A DNA stretch of 64,000 nt from positions 61,043,880 to 61,107,879 of the forward strand of contig CP141132.1 of NCBI GenBank assembly GCA_035236585.1, written 5' to 3'. The stretch comes from Warburgia ugandensis (taxonomy: Eukaryota > Streptophyta > Magnoliopsida > Canellales > Canellaceae). A model generated the notes under the pieces. It searched no databases. It was not told the origin of the DNA and saw only the letters and a list, made by a program, of their open reading frames with translations. Made by a program: the position numbers and the translations under genes. Positions 39,015 through 49,662 of this stretch are shown in pieces; the stretch's first letter is position 1; each line of letters begins with the position of its first letter.

Positions 39015-40116
39015 GCGTGTGGAAAAACTAACCTAAATGATGCAACTTAACTTCTAGAATGATGCATAAATAAAGGGCACACTCAAATAATCCTAAGGCT
39101 AATAAGCATCAATATTTTGATCTTTGAATTAGTGTGGGGATGATACTTTTTTATTAGCCTAGTCTAGCACTCTTCCTCTCTTTCAGATTTGACTATTGCT
39201 TACCAGTTAAGTTCTGTGCAAGGTTGTTAATACAATCCTAATGTAAGGAGGCATTTATACCTTGATAAACATCAGCAAAAGGCATGAGAAAATCATTTGA
39301 ATTTTAAGACACCCACTATAACCACAGTACTCAAAATCCACTAAAGTGATAATAGATCGCGTCCTATTAAGAGGGTCTTACGAGCATGTGATGGCCTATA
39401 AGTCTCTTCTAATTGATTTTAAATTAATTTGAAAGGTTGGGTTGCTCGCTTGAGGTAATTATCCTAAGTGGGCCTAGAGGTAGTGATGAAATTCACCCTT
39501 TATCTTGGGGGGTCAGATGCCCTTACTAATTAATTTTCACACAACATGGCTATTCGATCAGCATATAAATCACCTTAAATCAATAAACATGCCCTAAGAA
39601 TGCAATTGAAAACAATAAACCAATGCAAAACCCTAAAAAAGCAACAAATATCAAAATATGCTTTCAATATGCAATTATATTACTAGACAATGCAAATTTA
39701 CTCTAAATGAAAATCCTGGCCTATGAAATAAATGAGTGAGGGAACTTATAGTGGGGTTTCTGATGAAGATCAAGTGTGGGCCACCTTATCCTACACTTGC
39801 CTTGTATTATACAATCCTTTAAAATTAAAATTACAAATTACAAAGGGGCCTCACTACAAGATTTTCTCAAAAAAAGGAAAAAAAATTCTAATCTAGAAAA
39901 GCAAGGAAATTTCTATTTAATTGATGATGCTCCATTTGCTAATTTCCTGAAAAAGAAATATAGCAATCAGTACCAAATTCAGGAAATAAAGTGGTTATGC
40001 ATTGAAAAAGATTTAAAAAATGCACCTAAAAAATCCTAAAATGCTAAAAAATGCAATTCCTAAAAAATAATTATTTTTTTATTTTTAATTCCATTTTATG
40101 AAAATTCCTTTGCAGG
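38840..40116 (-). other. GY2 leader and start of gag
   Basis: 38840-38910 is homologous to the gag N-terminal region at 48430-48500 (ATCATCATTAAAGAGTGG... through ATGGGGAAATATC). The remainder, 39010-40116, is the non-coding leader shared with GY1. The minus frame is broken. The plus frame at 39776-40039 is a chance lysine-rich frame. Confidence 0.7.
38963..39008. repeat. (CT)n microsatellite
   Basis: About 23 units of CT within the GY2 leader. The corresponding place in GY1 (about 23450-23510) has no such tract. Confidence 0.95.
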
Positions 40117-40133
40117 TTCTTGACAATGGTGCC
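40117..40133 (-). promoter_or_regulatory. Primer-binding site of GY2
   Basis: Minus-strand TGGCACCATTGTCAAGA, a mutated tRNA-Asp type PBS, lies 7 bases from the LTR end at 40141. Confidence 0.65.
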
Positions 40134-40744
40134 AAAAACGTGTTGAATATTTTACTGCAAGTACATGGGCTATTATGGTATAGCCAATGCAAGTACGAGT
40201 CAATCCCGCAAGGAGTTGATTTAAAAAATAAGAGTTTAAATAAAATTTAATTGATAAAAAAATATTGGAATTGGAACCAGAATTCAGATATAATCAACTT
40301 TTAAAAATTACAGAATTTCCAGTTCCTGAATAAAGTAAATATACTAAATAACATGAAAAAAAAACTACTATCCTAGCTTAATCACTGTCAATATCTTCAA
40401 ATATGGTCTTCTAAGAGTTGATCAACCTTCATCAATGTCTTCACCATGTCCTTGATTAGAGATCTGCAAGTTGGATTTGTCAGATTCCTCAAAATTATAA
40501 AGATCTAGAGTAAATTATAATTTTGGGATTTGGATGGTCTAGATCAAGTTATAGATTCTAGATTAAAAACTGGAGACGTTAATTAAGTCCAAGGATGTCC
40601 TAAGAATGAAAACTAAAAGTTAATTTGGAATCATATAAGAAACAGAGGAGAAATTGGAGATTTTTGGTTGTTATGGATAACCTGTTGATTGGGTTAGACC
40701 TTAACTGATCTGGTTGGATTTGACAGTTCCTAGATAAGTAGAAT

Positions 40745-43700
40745 TGTAATGATCTAAACATTTTATGCCCTTTTTCTCAAATTTAGAAATTAATATGTGA
40801 AAATTACTATCCTAAATGTTTTAATTTATATAAAATAGGAAATAAATTAATTTGTGACAAATCTTCATGTCATTATATTCTACTCAAAAAATGGAATCCA
40901 ACACCTCAAAGAACGCCGAAGACAGAGTTCGTATGAAGAAGTTATGTGTGTTTAAAGATTAAGGGCATTTCTATAATTTATATTAAAAAAACAAAAAAGA
41001 GGAAAAATGTACGGGCCGTTTTGATAACGACACCCCCGTCTTCTTCCTCCTCTAGCCGACATTCCAGAGACTTCCAACATTGCCTTTGTAGGGCGACAAC
41101 AATGGCGGCACCGCCTTTGGGTAGCACCGCCTTCACGAGGCTATAAAGCCTGCGTTCCCCTCCGCCCTAATCATCCTCTTCTCCTCTTCTTCTCCGACCG
41201 TTCAAGCTAGGGTTCCGATGGGCAAGGGTTTCAGCGTAGAAAAAGGGTGCACCACAGGTGATGGGGCCCTCCCATATTTTCCAAGGTACACCCTCACACC
41301 TCTCCTCTCTTCTTCCCCTTTGTTCTCCCTTAGAATCTGGCCGGATCTAGTGTTTCCCGGCCATAGAACACCTTAGGGAAGATGGGTTCATCCCAGAACC
41401 CTCAACCTGATGACCAACGTTTCGGCAGGGGTAGAGGGAACCGAACCCACTGTCAATGGGCGCCATTCCAGGCTGTCCAAGTCGATGCTCACCCTCCCAT
41501 CTCTTCCCAGCCTAGATCCCCGCTGGATCTATATTTTTCAGCCATAAAAAGATGGAGGGAAACCCGACTCCATGGGTCTGTTGACCCATCGAGCCAGACA
41601 CGTCCTAGGGACGTTGCGCACAATGCGCGCCTAGCACATGGTCCCTGGGACGGACTTCGGGAGCATGATGTGGGGCGTGGGTCTTGGCTTGACCAAGATG
41701 CACGGGATGCCCTAGGAGCCCGGCTCCACCAGGACACACAGGGTACCCTGGGAGCCTAAACGCGTCGTGTTACCTTGAAGATGCGTCCACACAGTTCAAA
41801 ACGCACATTGTAGAGCCGCTCGGGTGTGAGCCCATGTGCAACTGTGGTCACAACTCAACAAGGATGCGCACGCATCTAGGGAACTGTGATGCATGGGGCC
41901 TAAATGGATGATCTGGTTCATCCGTGACTTTGTGACGCTAAATATGCAATTTCAGAGGCTGTAGGACTCCGATTGACAATTCTAAAGAACTGTTATGTTC
42001 GTAATAACGACGCGGACCTAATGAGACTATAAAACTTAGGCTCATAGGTCTATTCAATATAACTATAGCCTAAGAACTATAAAGATCTTCTAGATCTAGC
42101 CTAGAAGTGCACTAAGCAAGGGCCTATAGATCCTAAAAGGCAGACTTAGCCGTTAATCTATAAGTCTAAGTAATGACCCATAAAGGTTGGAAAATAATAC
42201 TTGAATCCTTGTTATTAATGAATATTCAGGGTTTCACTAAGATGGGTTAGGGTCGAATCATGAAGAACGCGATTCAAGGAACATCAAGGTAGGTAGTCTG
42301 ATAATACTAAGTTTTTCAAATGTATTTCAAACTCCAACTGGTTTACTTGACTCTATTGCTGTATCTATTATGTTTTTTGAGATATGATGCTTTCACGGAA
42401 TTGTCTTCATGATTTATGGCTTTGAATGTGATTACTGGCATGAAAACATTTTATGTATTGCTCGCACGACTTGAAAGTGATTGCATAAGTTGCATGGTTT
42501 ACGATGACTGAGATTTGGATTATATGTATGCTTTTTGAGCCAAATAGCCTTTATATAAGCACTACATACCTGTTTTGTGATGATTTGGAATATATGCATA
42601 ATTATATGCATTGCTCGCATGTTTTTGAAACCCATTTGCATAAAATTGCATGACTTATGATAATTGAGATCAGGGTTTCATGTATTCATATTTTTAGGCT
42701 ATTGAGCCTATGGGCACTATGCTGAGAGGTTGTGTATGTACGAGGTTGGCCTCCCGACCTCTACCACCAAAAAGGTGAATGGTATCGCTGCCAAAAATGG
42801 CATTGTTCCTTCCCTAACTGCTGTGGTAAACAGGGACAACCACTGGAGGTGTTCACGGGACCCTTTTGGGGACATATCCATAGTCGCTGTGGAGGCTATG
42901 GTGGACTAGTCTCTAGATACTGGAGACACACGATTCAGAGGGGTTCTGGTCGTGAGCATAGTGACCCTATGATTTCAGTGTGATTGATATGCATATAACA
43001 TTGAGATGGTTGTATACGAGTACTCGTAACCAGTTGGTGTGACGTGTATGCCAAGAGACTAATGTGCATGATACTAACATCTGCTTGAATGATGACTAAT
43101 ATAAGAGTTTTATGATTATTATATTTGACTCACTGGTTTAATGCATTTGCCAAGATCTTCGTATATGGATCTATTGATTTCTATTTTATGATTTTGATCA
43201 TATTTATATCGTTGAATACTAGATTATGAGAAAGGATTCCATGATTGAAATTGCATAAATAAGCTTATGTTTTATGCATAACTATGCATGCTTACACAAA
43301 AAGAATCATTGATGTTTTGCATGAAAAGCTCTTGGAATCATGCATGTTGCCTACCGTGTTTTCAAAATGATAGTATTAGATCACCTATTGGGTATGAGAA
43401 ATACTCACCCAAATATATTATTTTTCAGGATAACTCCACTCACGAGTAGAAGAAGCATCAGGAAATGTTAGTGCTATAATCAAGTAAATGAAGAAGAGAC
43501 AAGTATGAATGTAAGTAAACTCTCTACCCTTTGGACATGTATCTGTATTTATTTACAGTTGGGCTGTGAGTCAGAATCGGATAGACACAGGAAGACATTT
43601 ATGATTACATTATTTTTCAAAAACTACTTTGGTTGTTGTGAAAGCAAACGGCACTCGGGGTTTTCAAAATGAGTTTAAAACAAAAGATTTTTCCACTGCA

Positions 43701-43795
43701 TTGCATTGTTTTTATAAAATGGTTTTCAAATAGGGATGCATCCTGCCCTAGGAATTAGATATTGCATTTAAAAATGCACGGGCCAGGTCGTCACA
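40745..43795 (+). mobile_element. Solo LTR X2, 3051 bp
   Basis: TG...CA ends (TGTAATGATCTAAAC... to ...GGTCGTCACA) and a perfect 5-bp target duplication AGAAT at 40740-40744 and 43796-43800. It is an inverted copy of X1 (15926-19032): both share a TATA box, a CpG-rich block and a conserved module near 42700-42935. It was inserted into the GY2 LTR. The frame at 41382-41759 (plus, 125 codons, Arg-, Pro- and Gln-rich) is in the GC-rich block and has no domain or counterpart in X1; I treat it as non-coding. Confidence 0.9.
41142..41148 (+). promoter_or_regulatory. TATA box of LTR X2
   Basis: GGCTATAAAGCC at the same position as in X1, downstream of a CpG-rich upstream block, in the U3-like part of the LTR. 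Confidence 0.6.
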
Positions 43796-44244
43796 AGAAT
43801 GCAGATAACTCAAAACTAAAATAGAACGTGAAAAAGATGTAAATAAAACAGGGACATGAATGTAATTGAATTTAAAGACAAAGGGTAAAAATAGAATTTG
43901 ATAAGAAATCTGGTTAAAACGAAAAACATGGAAACCGACAAGAACAAAATGCTGGGGGAGGAGATGGGGAAGAAGGAGAAGAGGAGGAGGGGGGACGAGA
44001 AGAAAAAGAGGAAATAGAGAGAAAACCCAATCTCGATTTTCTCTTCTAGGATGATTGGAGATGGGGGAAAATCAAAGAAAGAGAGGGAGATAGAGAAGTT
44101 GGTTAGAGGAGTTGGTGCTGGTGATTGATGTTGTTGAGGTGGATGGTGTTTGGCAATGAAGTAGGAGGGAGGGAAGTGAGAAGGAGATGGCTGGGGATAG
44201 GAGGTACAGACTGGTGCAGAGAAGAGGTTGGGCTGGGCAAGGCA

Positions 44245-44250
44245 GAGGGA

Positions 44251-44341
<91 letters not shown>

Positions 44342-44343
44342 AG
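44245..44343. repeat. (GA)n microsatellite
   Basis: About 99 bp of GA with a few GGGA interruptions, inside the GY2 LTR. The corresponding part of GY1 is purine-rich but has no long GA tract. It generates the Arg-Glu and Ser-Leu repeat frames in this area. Confidence 0.95.
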
Positions 44344-46486
44344 ACAATTGGAGGAGGAAAAGAGGTGGAGTGGTTCTTGGTGGCACTGGAGACTGGTGAT
44401 CATGCGGTAATTGGCTAGTTCCTATGACAAATAGGGCAGGTGCAGACGGGCTAGTGCTTGTCGAGTAGAGACGGTGAAGGGTGACTGGGAGAGTAGTCTG
44501 CCTTGTATGCCCAGCCAAGGGAGAGAAAGATTGTGAGGGAGAAGGAAAAACATAGGGAAATTAAAAGAGGAGAGAAAAAGGGGGGAAGAGAAGAAGAAAG
44601 AGATGGGAGGAGAGGAGAGGAGAGGAGAAAAGGAGGGGAAACGAGTTCCTACTTCCAGCCTAAGAGAGGAGACATGGTAAAGTGGAGCAACCATAGTTTA
44701 TAACCATCTCTCCTTCTAAATTTGGTTTCTCCCCCTTCTTTGGAAACTTCTCCTAGTGAATCTTTCCATCTTCTCCATGATTCCCAATTGAGATCAATTT
44801 TCATTTAGAAAACTATCCTATCCATCTTTGTGAGTGATTTGGTCATTCCAATGCTCTTTAGGATCATCTACACCGTTAACTTTTAATCTCTCCAATGATC
44901 ATATGACCGTTAATTTTGACAAATTAATATTTGATGGTCAATTGGAGCTAAATTCAAAATCAAGCTCAAATTTGCAGATTTGATCGGTTAGATGATCTAA
45001 TTGAATGCTAAATTAGGGGTATTTTGACCAAAATTGAATACTTAAGACACCCCCCAATCAGCATTTTGCTAGTCCCGAGCAAAACATGCAAAAAACCAAA
45101 TTTCAAAACTAATAAAAATGACTAAAGAATTCAAAACCCTACCATATGCTAAAGTCATTCCACTGAAATATAGTATAATCTTTATCTCTAAGTAGACTTC
45201 TAACTTTTAAACTCCGTCTGAAATATGTTTTGACCTCAATCCTCATTAATAGACATATGCTTAGAAACAAAATCTCTTAGCTAGAGGGTTCAAATCATAT
45301 CTCTCTTTTAATTATGTGAGAAGAGTTAATAAAAGCAAATTTATTCATATATACTCATGAAAAATGGGAGTTACTAAGAAATTTGGTTTTGATCCCTTTA
45401 GAGTCGATGTTACCTTTAAACATTCAGAAATACCAATCTTTAAATCCTATCCATTCATTTTCTCATCAAGACTATATTTCTCCTTGAATCAATATATCTT
45501 TAACTAGGACAAAACGTAGGCTTAGGATAGGGTTACCAAAGAAAAAGTATAAGGGTATTCAAAGTTTATTCAAAAATAAGTAGAGGTCTTCTAAAGTTGG
45601 CAATTATTTTTTTGCTTTACTGAAGTGAATATTTCTTTTTCCACTTTTCTTTGCATTCTTCCAAAAAATTTCTTTTTTTTTTCTTTGTATTCTTTTCAAT
45701 GGTTTTGAATCACTTTGAAGAACATTTTTTTTTCTTGATATTCACTTTTCTATTTTTATTGCAACTAAAAAGCATTTCTTCATTCATCTCTAACTTATTT
45801 TTCAAAGAAAATAGGTAATGGATAATTTATAATAGGGTTAATATGGGTAAAGGTATCTTGGGAGTCAAAAGAAAAAGGCTTCAGTTGGTTAACTAGCGAT
45901 AAAAATACTTTATGGTAGGCTTTATGTCTTTAGGTTACAACAAGGATGGCCTAAATTATTTTCTAGGTTTCTTATAATCTATTAGATTCAATGAACTTTT
46001 AGAACTTTAAAGGTAATATTCTAATTATCTAGGTAACTGGCCAAATTTAAGAATTGATGGGATCAATTTTCTTTAAGCACGTTGAAGAAAATTAGGAACA
46101 TTTATAACCTCTTAAAAAGAATAATGGCTCTAAAACTCTCTTAGGTAATAAGTCTTTACTAAATTCTTTAAAATCTCTAAGTTATAGTCACTCATCAATC
46201 TAGACTATCTATATGCAACTGCGTGTACAGATGTGGTTTGAGACTTAGCTTTCATGGAATACTTCAAAAAATGAGTAAAATTATGAATTAATTATGTTTA
46301 GTTCCATTAATAACTAAAGTTTTCTAGATTATACTTCAAAAAATCCAATTCTCATCATAGTATGGGAATGGACCCTAAAAAAATTTCAAAAAATTTCTCC
46401 CTTTTTTAGCAAATTTTCAATTTGTAAATTTTTTGTGAAATTAAGTGAAAAAACTAACAAAAACTATAATTTGTTAGAATTTTACA

Positions 46487-46497
46487 CCCCCCCCCCA
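46487..46497 (-). promoter_or_regulatory. Polypurine tract of GY2
   Basis: A run of ten or eleven G on the minus strand directly before the TGTAAAATTC LTR start. Confidence 0.7.
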
Positions 46498-46599
46498 ACT
46501 TGACAGAAACATTATCCGCAATGTTTAAAAATTAGGATGATGATAATGCAATGAGAAATGCAAAAATGGGAGATGTAGAAAAAACAAAAAATAAGGTAC

Positions 46600-48529
46600 A
46601 TAATTTAAAATTTTTCTGAGGAAAAATATTACTGAGTTTGAAACTTGCCTGGGTCCCATATGAAATGAGCTAGACAAGCCTCTGAAAAGGAATGTGGAAT
46701 GAATTTATCTGGCAATTTAAAAATTTTCATTTTATCACAGGGCAAGATAAATTTATCTTCAGGCTGCTTCTCATAATTAGAGACAATTGTTGGAGCTTGA
46801 TGCAACCTTTTTGGAAATGAAGAAAGGATGTCATATTGCTCAGTGGGTGTGACATTTTCCTGATCATTAAATTCATCTCTTTTTCTAACAGGTTTCAATA
46901 CCATTTCAGCCTTTTTAAGGTCAGATTTTTCAATTATGTTACCACTACCAGTAATGATAGCTGCCTTTGTTTATTCTATTTATGTAACTGAAGAATTAAT
47001 CTTACCTACAACATCCATATCATGAGGGTTGTCATATGGTGGAATAGGACGTTGCCCTAGCTCAATGGTCTGTAGCATTTGAGACATCATGTCCTTCAAT
47101 TCAGTCATGGAGTCTGTGTTCTCTTTTAATTGGGCTTTAATTTGAGCAATTTTCTTCTCCTGGTATTGCACGACTTGATGGAAGTTATCCTTTACTTTCC
47201 TCTTATGTGGAGGAAGGTAAGGTCCAGGAGCAAGTGGTCTTTGTTTTTAGTGATAGGGTTGGTGTTGGGTCTTCTATGAGACATTAACATTATATTTATT
47301 TTTGACAGTAGAATGATTACTCCAGTTGGAATTATATGTCTCTGAAGATGGGGAAGAAATCTATTCATAAGAATGACTTTGTTCATGAAGCGCATCCTGA
47401 AATGAAGGATTGATACGACATTCTTAAGTTGGGTGTGTATTACTTTCACAAATATTACACACCTGCTTGACTCTCTTAGCAGAAAAATTTCCTATTTCTA
47501 TGGCCTCAACTATTCTATTTGGGGATGCTATTTTCATATCATCTTTTTCAGTCGTAGCATATATTTCTCTCCTAGTGGATGTGGTGGTGGACTTAGGCTT
47601 GTTTGAGTAACCCACTTTTTCTAAATCAATTTAAGTTTGTGCACTCTCTGCCAGCTATTCCAAATACTCTTGTGCCTCTTTAGGTTGTTTGTTTTAGAAA
47701 TTACTGTTGCACATCATTTCAACAAACTAGCACATATTAGATTTAAGTCCTTCATAAAAGAAGCTAATGATACACCAAAGTTCGTATCCATGATGTGGTC
47801 AAGTTAACAACAATTCTTTAAATCTTTCCCAGCATTGATAGAAAGTTTCGTTATCCATTTGGGTAAAATTCATTATCTTTCAGTGGAGAGCATTTGTCTT
47901 ATGTATAAGAAAGAAATTATTCAAGAACTTCCTACTCATTTATTCCCATATTCATATAGAACATGATAGAAGTGAATGAAACTACATCTTAGCCTTTTCT
48001 TTTAAGGAAAAAGAAAATAGTTTGAGTCTTACTATGTCTAATTCGATGTTTGTGTATGTTGAGTCATGCAAACTTTATCGAATTCTTTTAAATGCATGTA
48101 AGGACTCTCACCATCCAACACATAAAATTTAGGAAGTAATTTAATTACTCCCACCTTTATGTCAATCATACAAGCATTTGGGGGTAAAAGTATACATGAA
48201 ACTGTGCTAGTATAATTAGGCTATAAATAGACTCTTAGTGTCTTCCCATGAGAACATTGGTTATGCCAATTATCCTTATGTGTTCTAAGTTGGTCCTTTC
48301 TCCTATTTCCATGTGGACGAGAATGAGAATGATTCCTCCATTGATGTATATTATTATTAAATAGAGGTGGAGGATCATTAGCATCAAAGAGATGATTGCT
48401 CGTCCATGAGGAAACATCATCATTATTGAAGATGAAAGGTAGTTCATCATCATTAAAGAGTGGATTGTTTCTCCATGGGGAAATATCTTCTCTGTTAATG
48501 CTGGGTAATGTCCTTTGGTCCACTCTCGC
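46600..48529 (-). pseudogene. GY2 gag (Athila), with pol deleted
   Basis: Minus frames at 48221-48531, 47424-47615, 47192-47449, 46980-47171 and 46629-46904 form one broken gag homologous to GY1. Recognisable parts are the VQQ/LWKEG-like stretch corresponding to the GY1 QDEVEEYLEWL area (47640-47700) and a TYNSNW-like segment (47290-47350). The 46980-47171 piece is a Gln/Lys-rich coiled-coil-like stretch. Gag is followed almost directly by the PPT: protease, RT, RNase H and integrase, several kilobases, are missing. The upstream gag frame at 48235-48531 has internal repeats (SLMMMNYL-, SIMMMF-like). Confidence 0.7.
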
Positions 48530-48565
48530 ACATTCTAGTTTTCCTTAGACAGTATGTGTTGACTA
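48530..48565 (+). mobile_element. LTR Y2, first fragment
   Basis: GCACATTCTAGTTTTCCTTA and AGTATGTGTTGACTAATC correspond to Y1 at 37830-37905. It lies between the GY2 gag and the LINE. Confidence 0.5.
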
Positions 48566-49368
48566 ATCACACAAATCTTGTTCCTCCATTGCCCTTTATT
48601 AAGTGTCATGGCCTCATTTAGTCCAAATTTTTTTTAAAGATTTTCTCATTACTTCTATAAATGTTCTTTGGGGCTTCCCCTTGCCCTTTTAGGGCCTTCA
48701 ACTTGGATCAACACACTCCTAATATATGCTCTTTTTTATCTCTATTGGACATGTCTAAACCATCTATGTTTACCTTTTGTCATCTTGTTACCTATTGGTG
48801 CTACTCAAGTTTTCTCTAATGTCTTTATTTATAAGTCTATCTTTTATTGTCTTGCCACTCATCCATCTCAATATGCTGATTTTGACTATGATTATGATAT
48901 GTAAATGTTGTTCCTTAACTGCCCAACACTCTGAGCCATAGAGCGTGGCCAACCTTACAGCCATTCTATAGAAAGTGGTACCCACAGATCACATAAAACT
49001 CCAAATGCACATCTCCATTTTTTCCAACCTACTTGAACAATTTGTGTAAAATCCCTCTTAATCCCTCCACTTTCATGAACTATCGATGCTAAGTATTAAA
49101 AGTTGTCTTTGTGGGGGACTTCTTGGTCATCAAGATTTACTAGTAATTCACTCTGACTCCTCTACTTACTAGAATTGCTTTTAATATACTCTATCTTAGT
49201 TCTGTTAAATTTAAATCCTTTAGATTCTATAACATGTCTCCATAACTCTAACTGTGTGATTTATGCCATCCCATGTATCATATCAAATAACACGTACAAT
49301 AGAAGCTCCTAATGTAGATGTTTTGTTAACTCATCCATAACCAATGTGAAAAGATATGGGCTCAATGG
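48566..49368 (-). pseudogene. RTE-like LINE fragment: end of reverse transcriptase
   Basis: Read leftward: LSPYLFTLVMDELTKH, a decayed catalytic box (FDMI in place of FADD at 49276-49287), ESKGFKFNRTKIEYI, FGVLCDLWVP, and in the frame 48788-48985 the well-kept FYRMAVRLATLYGSECWAVK and ISILRWMSGKTIKD. These are the thumb and C-terminal motifs of plant RTE-type LINE reverse transcriptase. The 5' part is missing, as usual for LINEs. It interrupts LTR Y2. Confidence 0.85.
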
Positions 49369-49369
49369 G

Positions 49370-49662
49370 TTTAGAAAACTATTGAGTGCTTAGAAAGTGT
49401 TATTTGGGAAGTCACTGAGTTTAAGAAACCATTGTTTGGAAACTGCTGAAGACTTAGAAGCCAATACTTAGTTTAGAAAAATATTATTTTTACGAAGTTG
49501 CTTATCTGAGAGGGTTGTTCCCATCTATTTCTATCCCCATGTAGCATGAATTTGAATAAAGTATTTATACATTTTTCAATGAAGGAGTTGGAGATTTCTC
49601 TACTTCTTTTTGTCTTCCATATCTCCTAGGGTGATGTTAGAGTGGTAAGATGTCTAGCCTTG
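49370..49662 (+). mobile_element. LTR Y2, second fragment
   Basis: Resumes the homology to Y1 with TTTAGAAAACTATTGAGTGC (Y1 38001) and continues to CCTTG at 49658-49662, where solo LTR W begins. Confidence 0.65.

Larger units (their letters stand above)
40141..46486 (-). mobile_element. GY2 Athila LTR, complete, 3.3 kb without its insertion
   Basis: The minus-sense LTR begins TGTAAAATTCTAAC at 46486, next to a purine tract, and ends ...AATATTCAACA at 40141, next to a PBS. Without solo LTR X2 and one copy of its target duplication it is about 3,295 bp, the complete LTR of this family. It includes a purine-rich block and a (GA)n tract (44245-44343). It is flanked by a PPT on its 5' side and a PBS on its 3' side, so it joins two internal regions, as in tandem LTR retrotransposons. 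All open frames at 43816-44703 arise from the GA-rich DNA. Confidence 0.85.

Noticed and set aside
41382-41759. Plus ORF of 125 aa rich in Arg/Pro/Gln
   Set aside because: It lies within the GC-rich part of solo LTR X2; X1 has no equivalent frame at the same place, and no domain is visible.
43816-44703. Several ORFs with Ser-Leu or Arg-Glu repeats
   Set aside because: Translations of the (GA)n tract and purine-rich LTR sequence.
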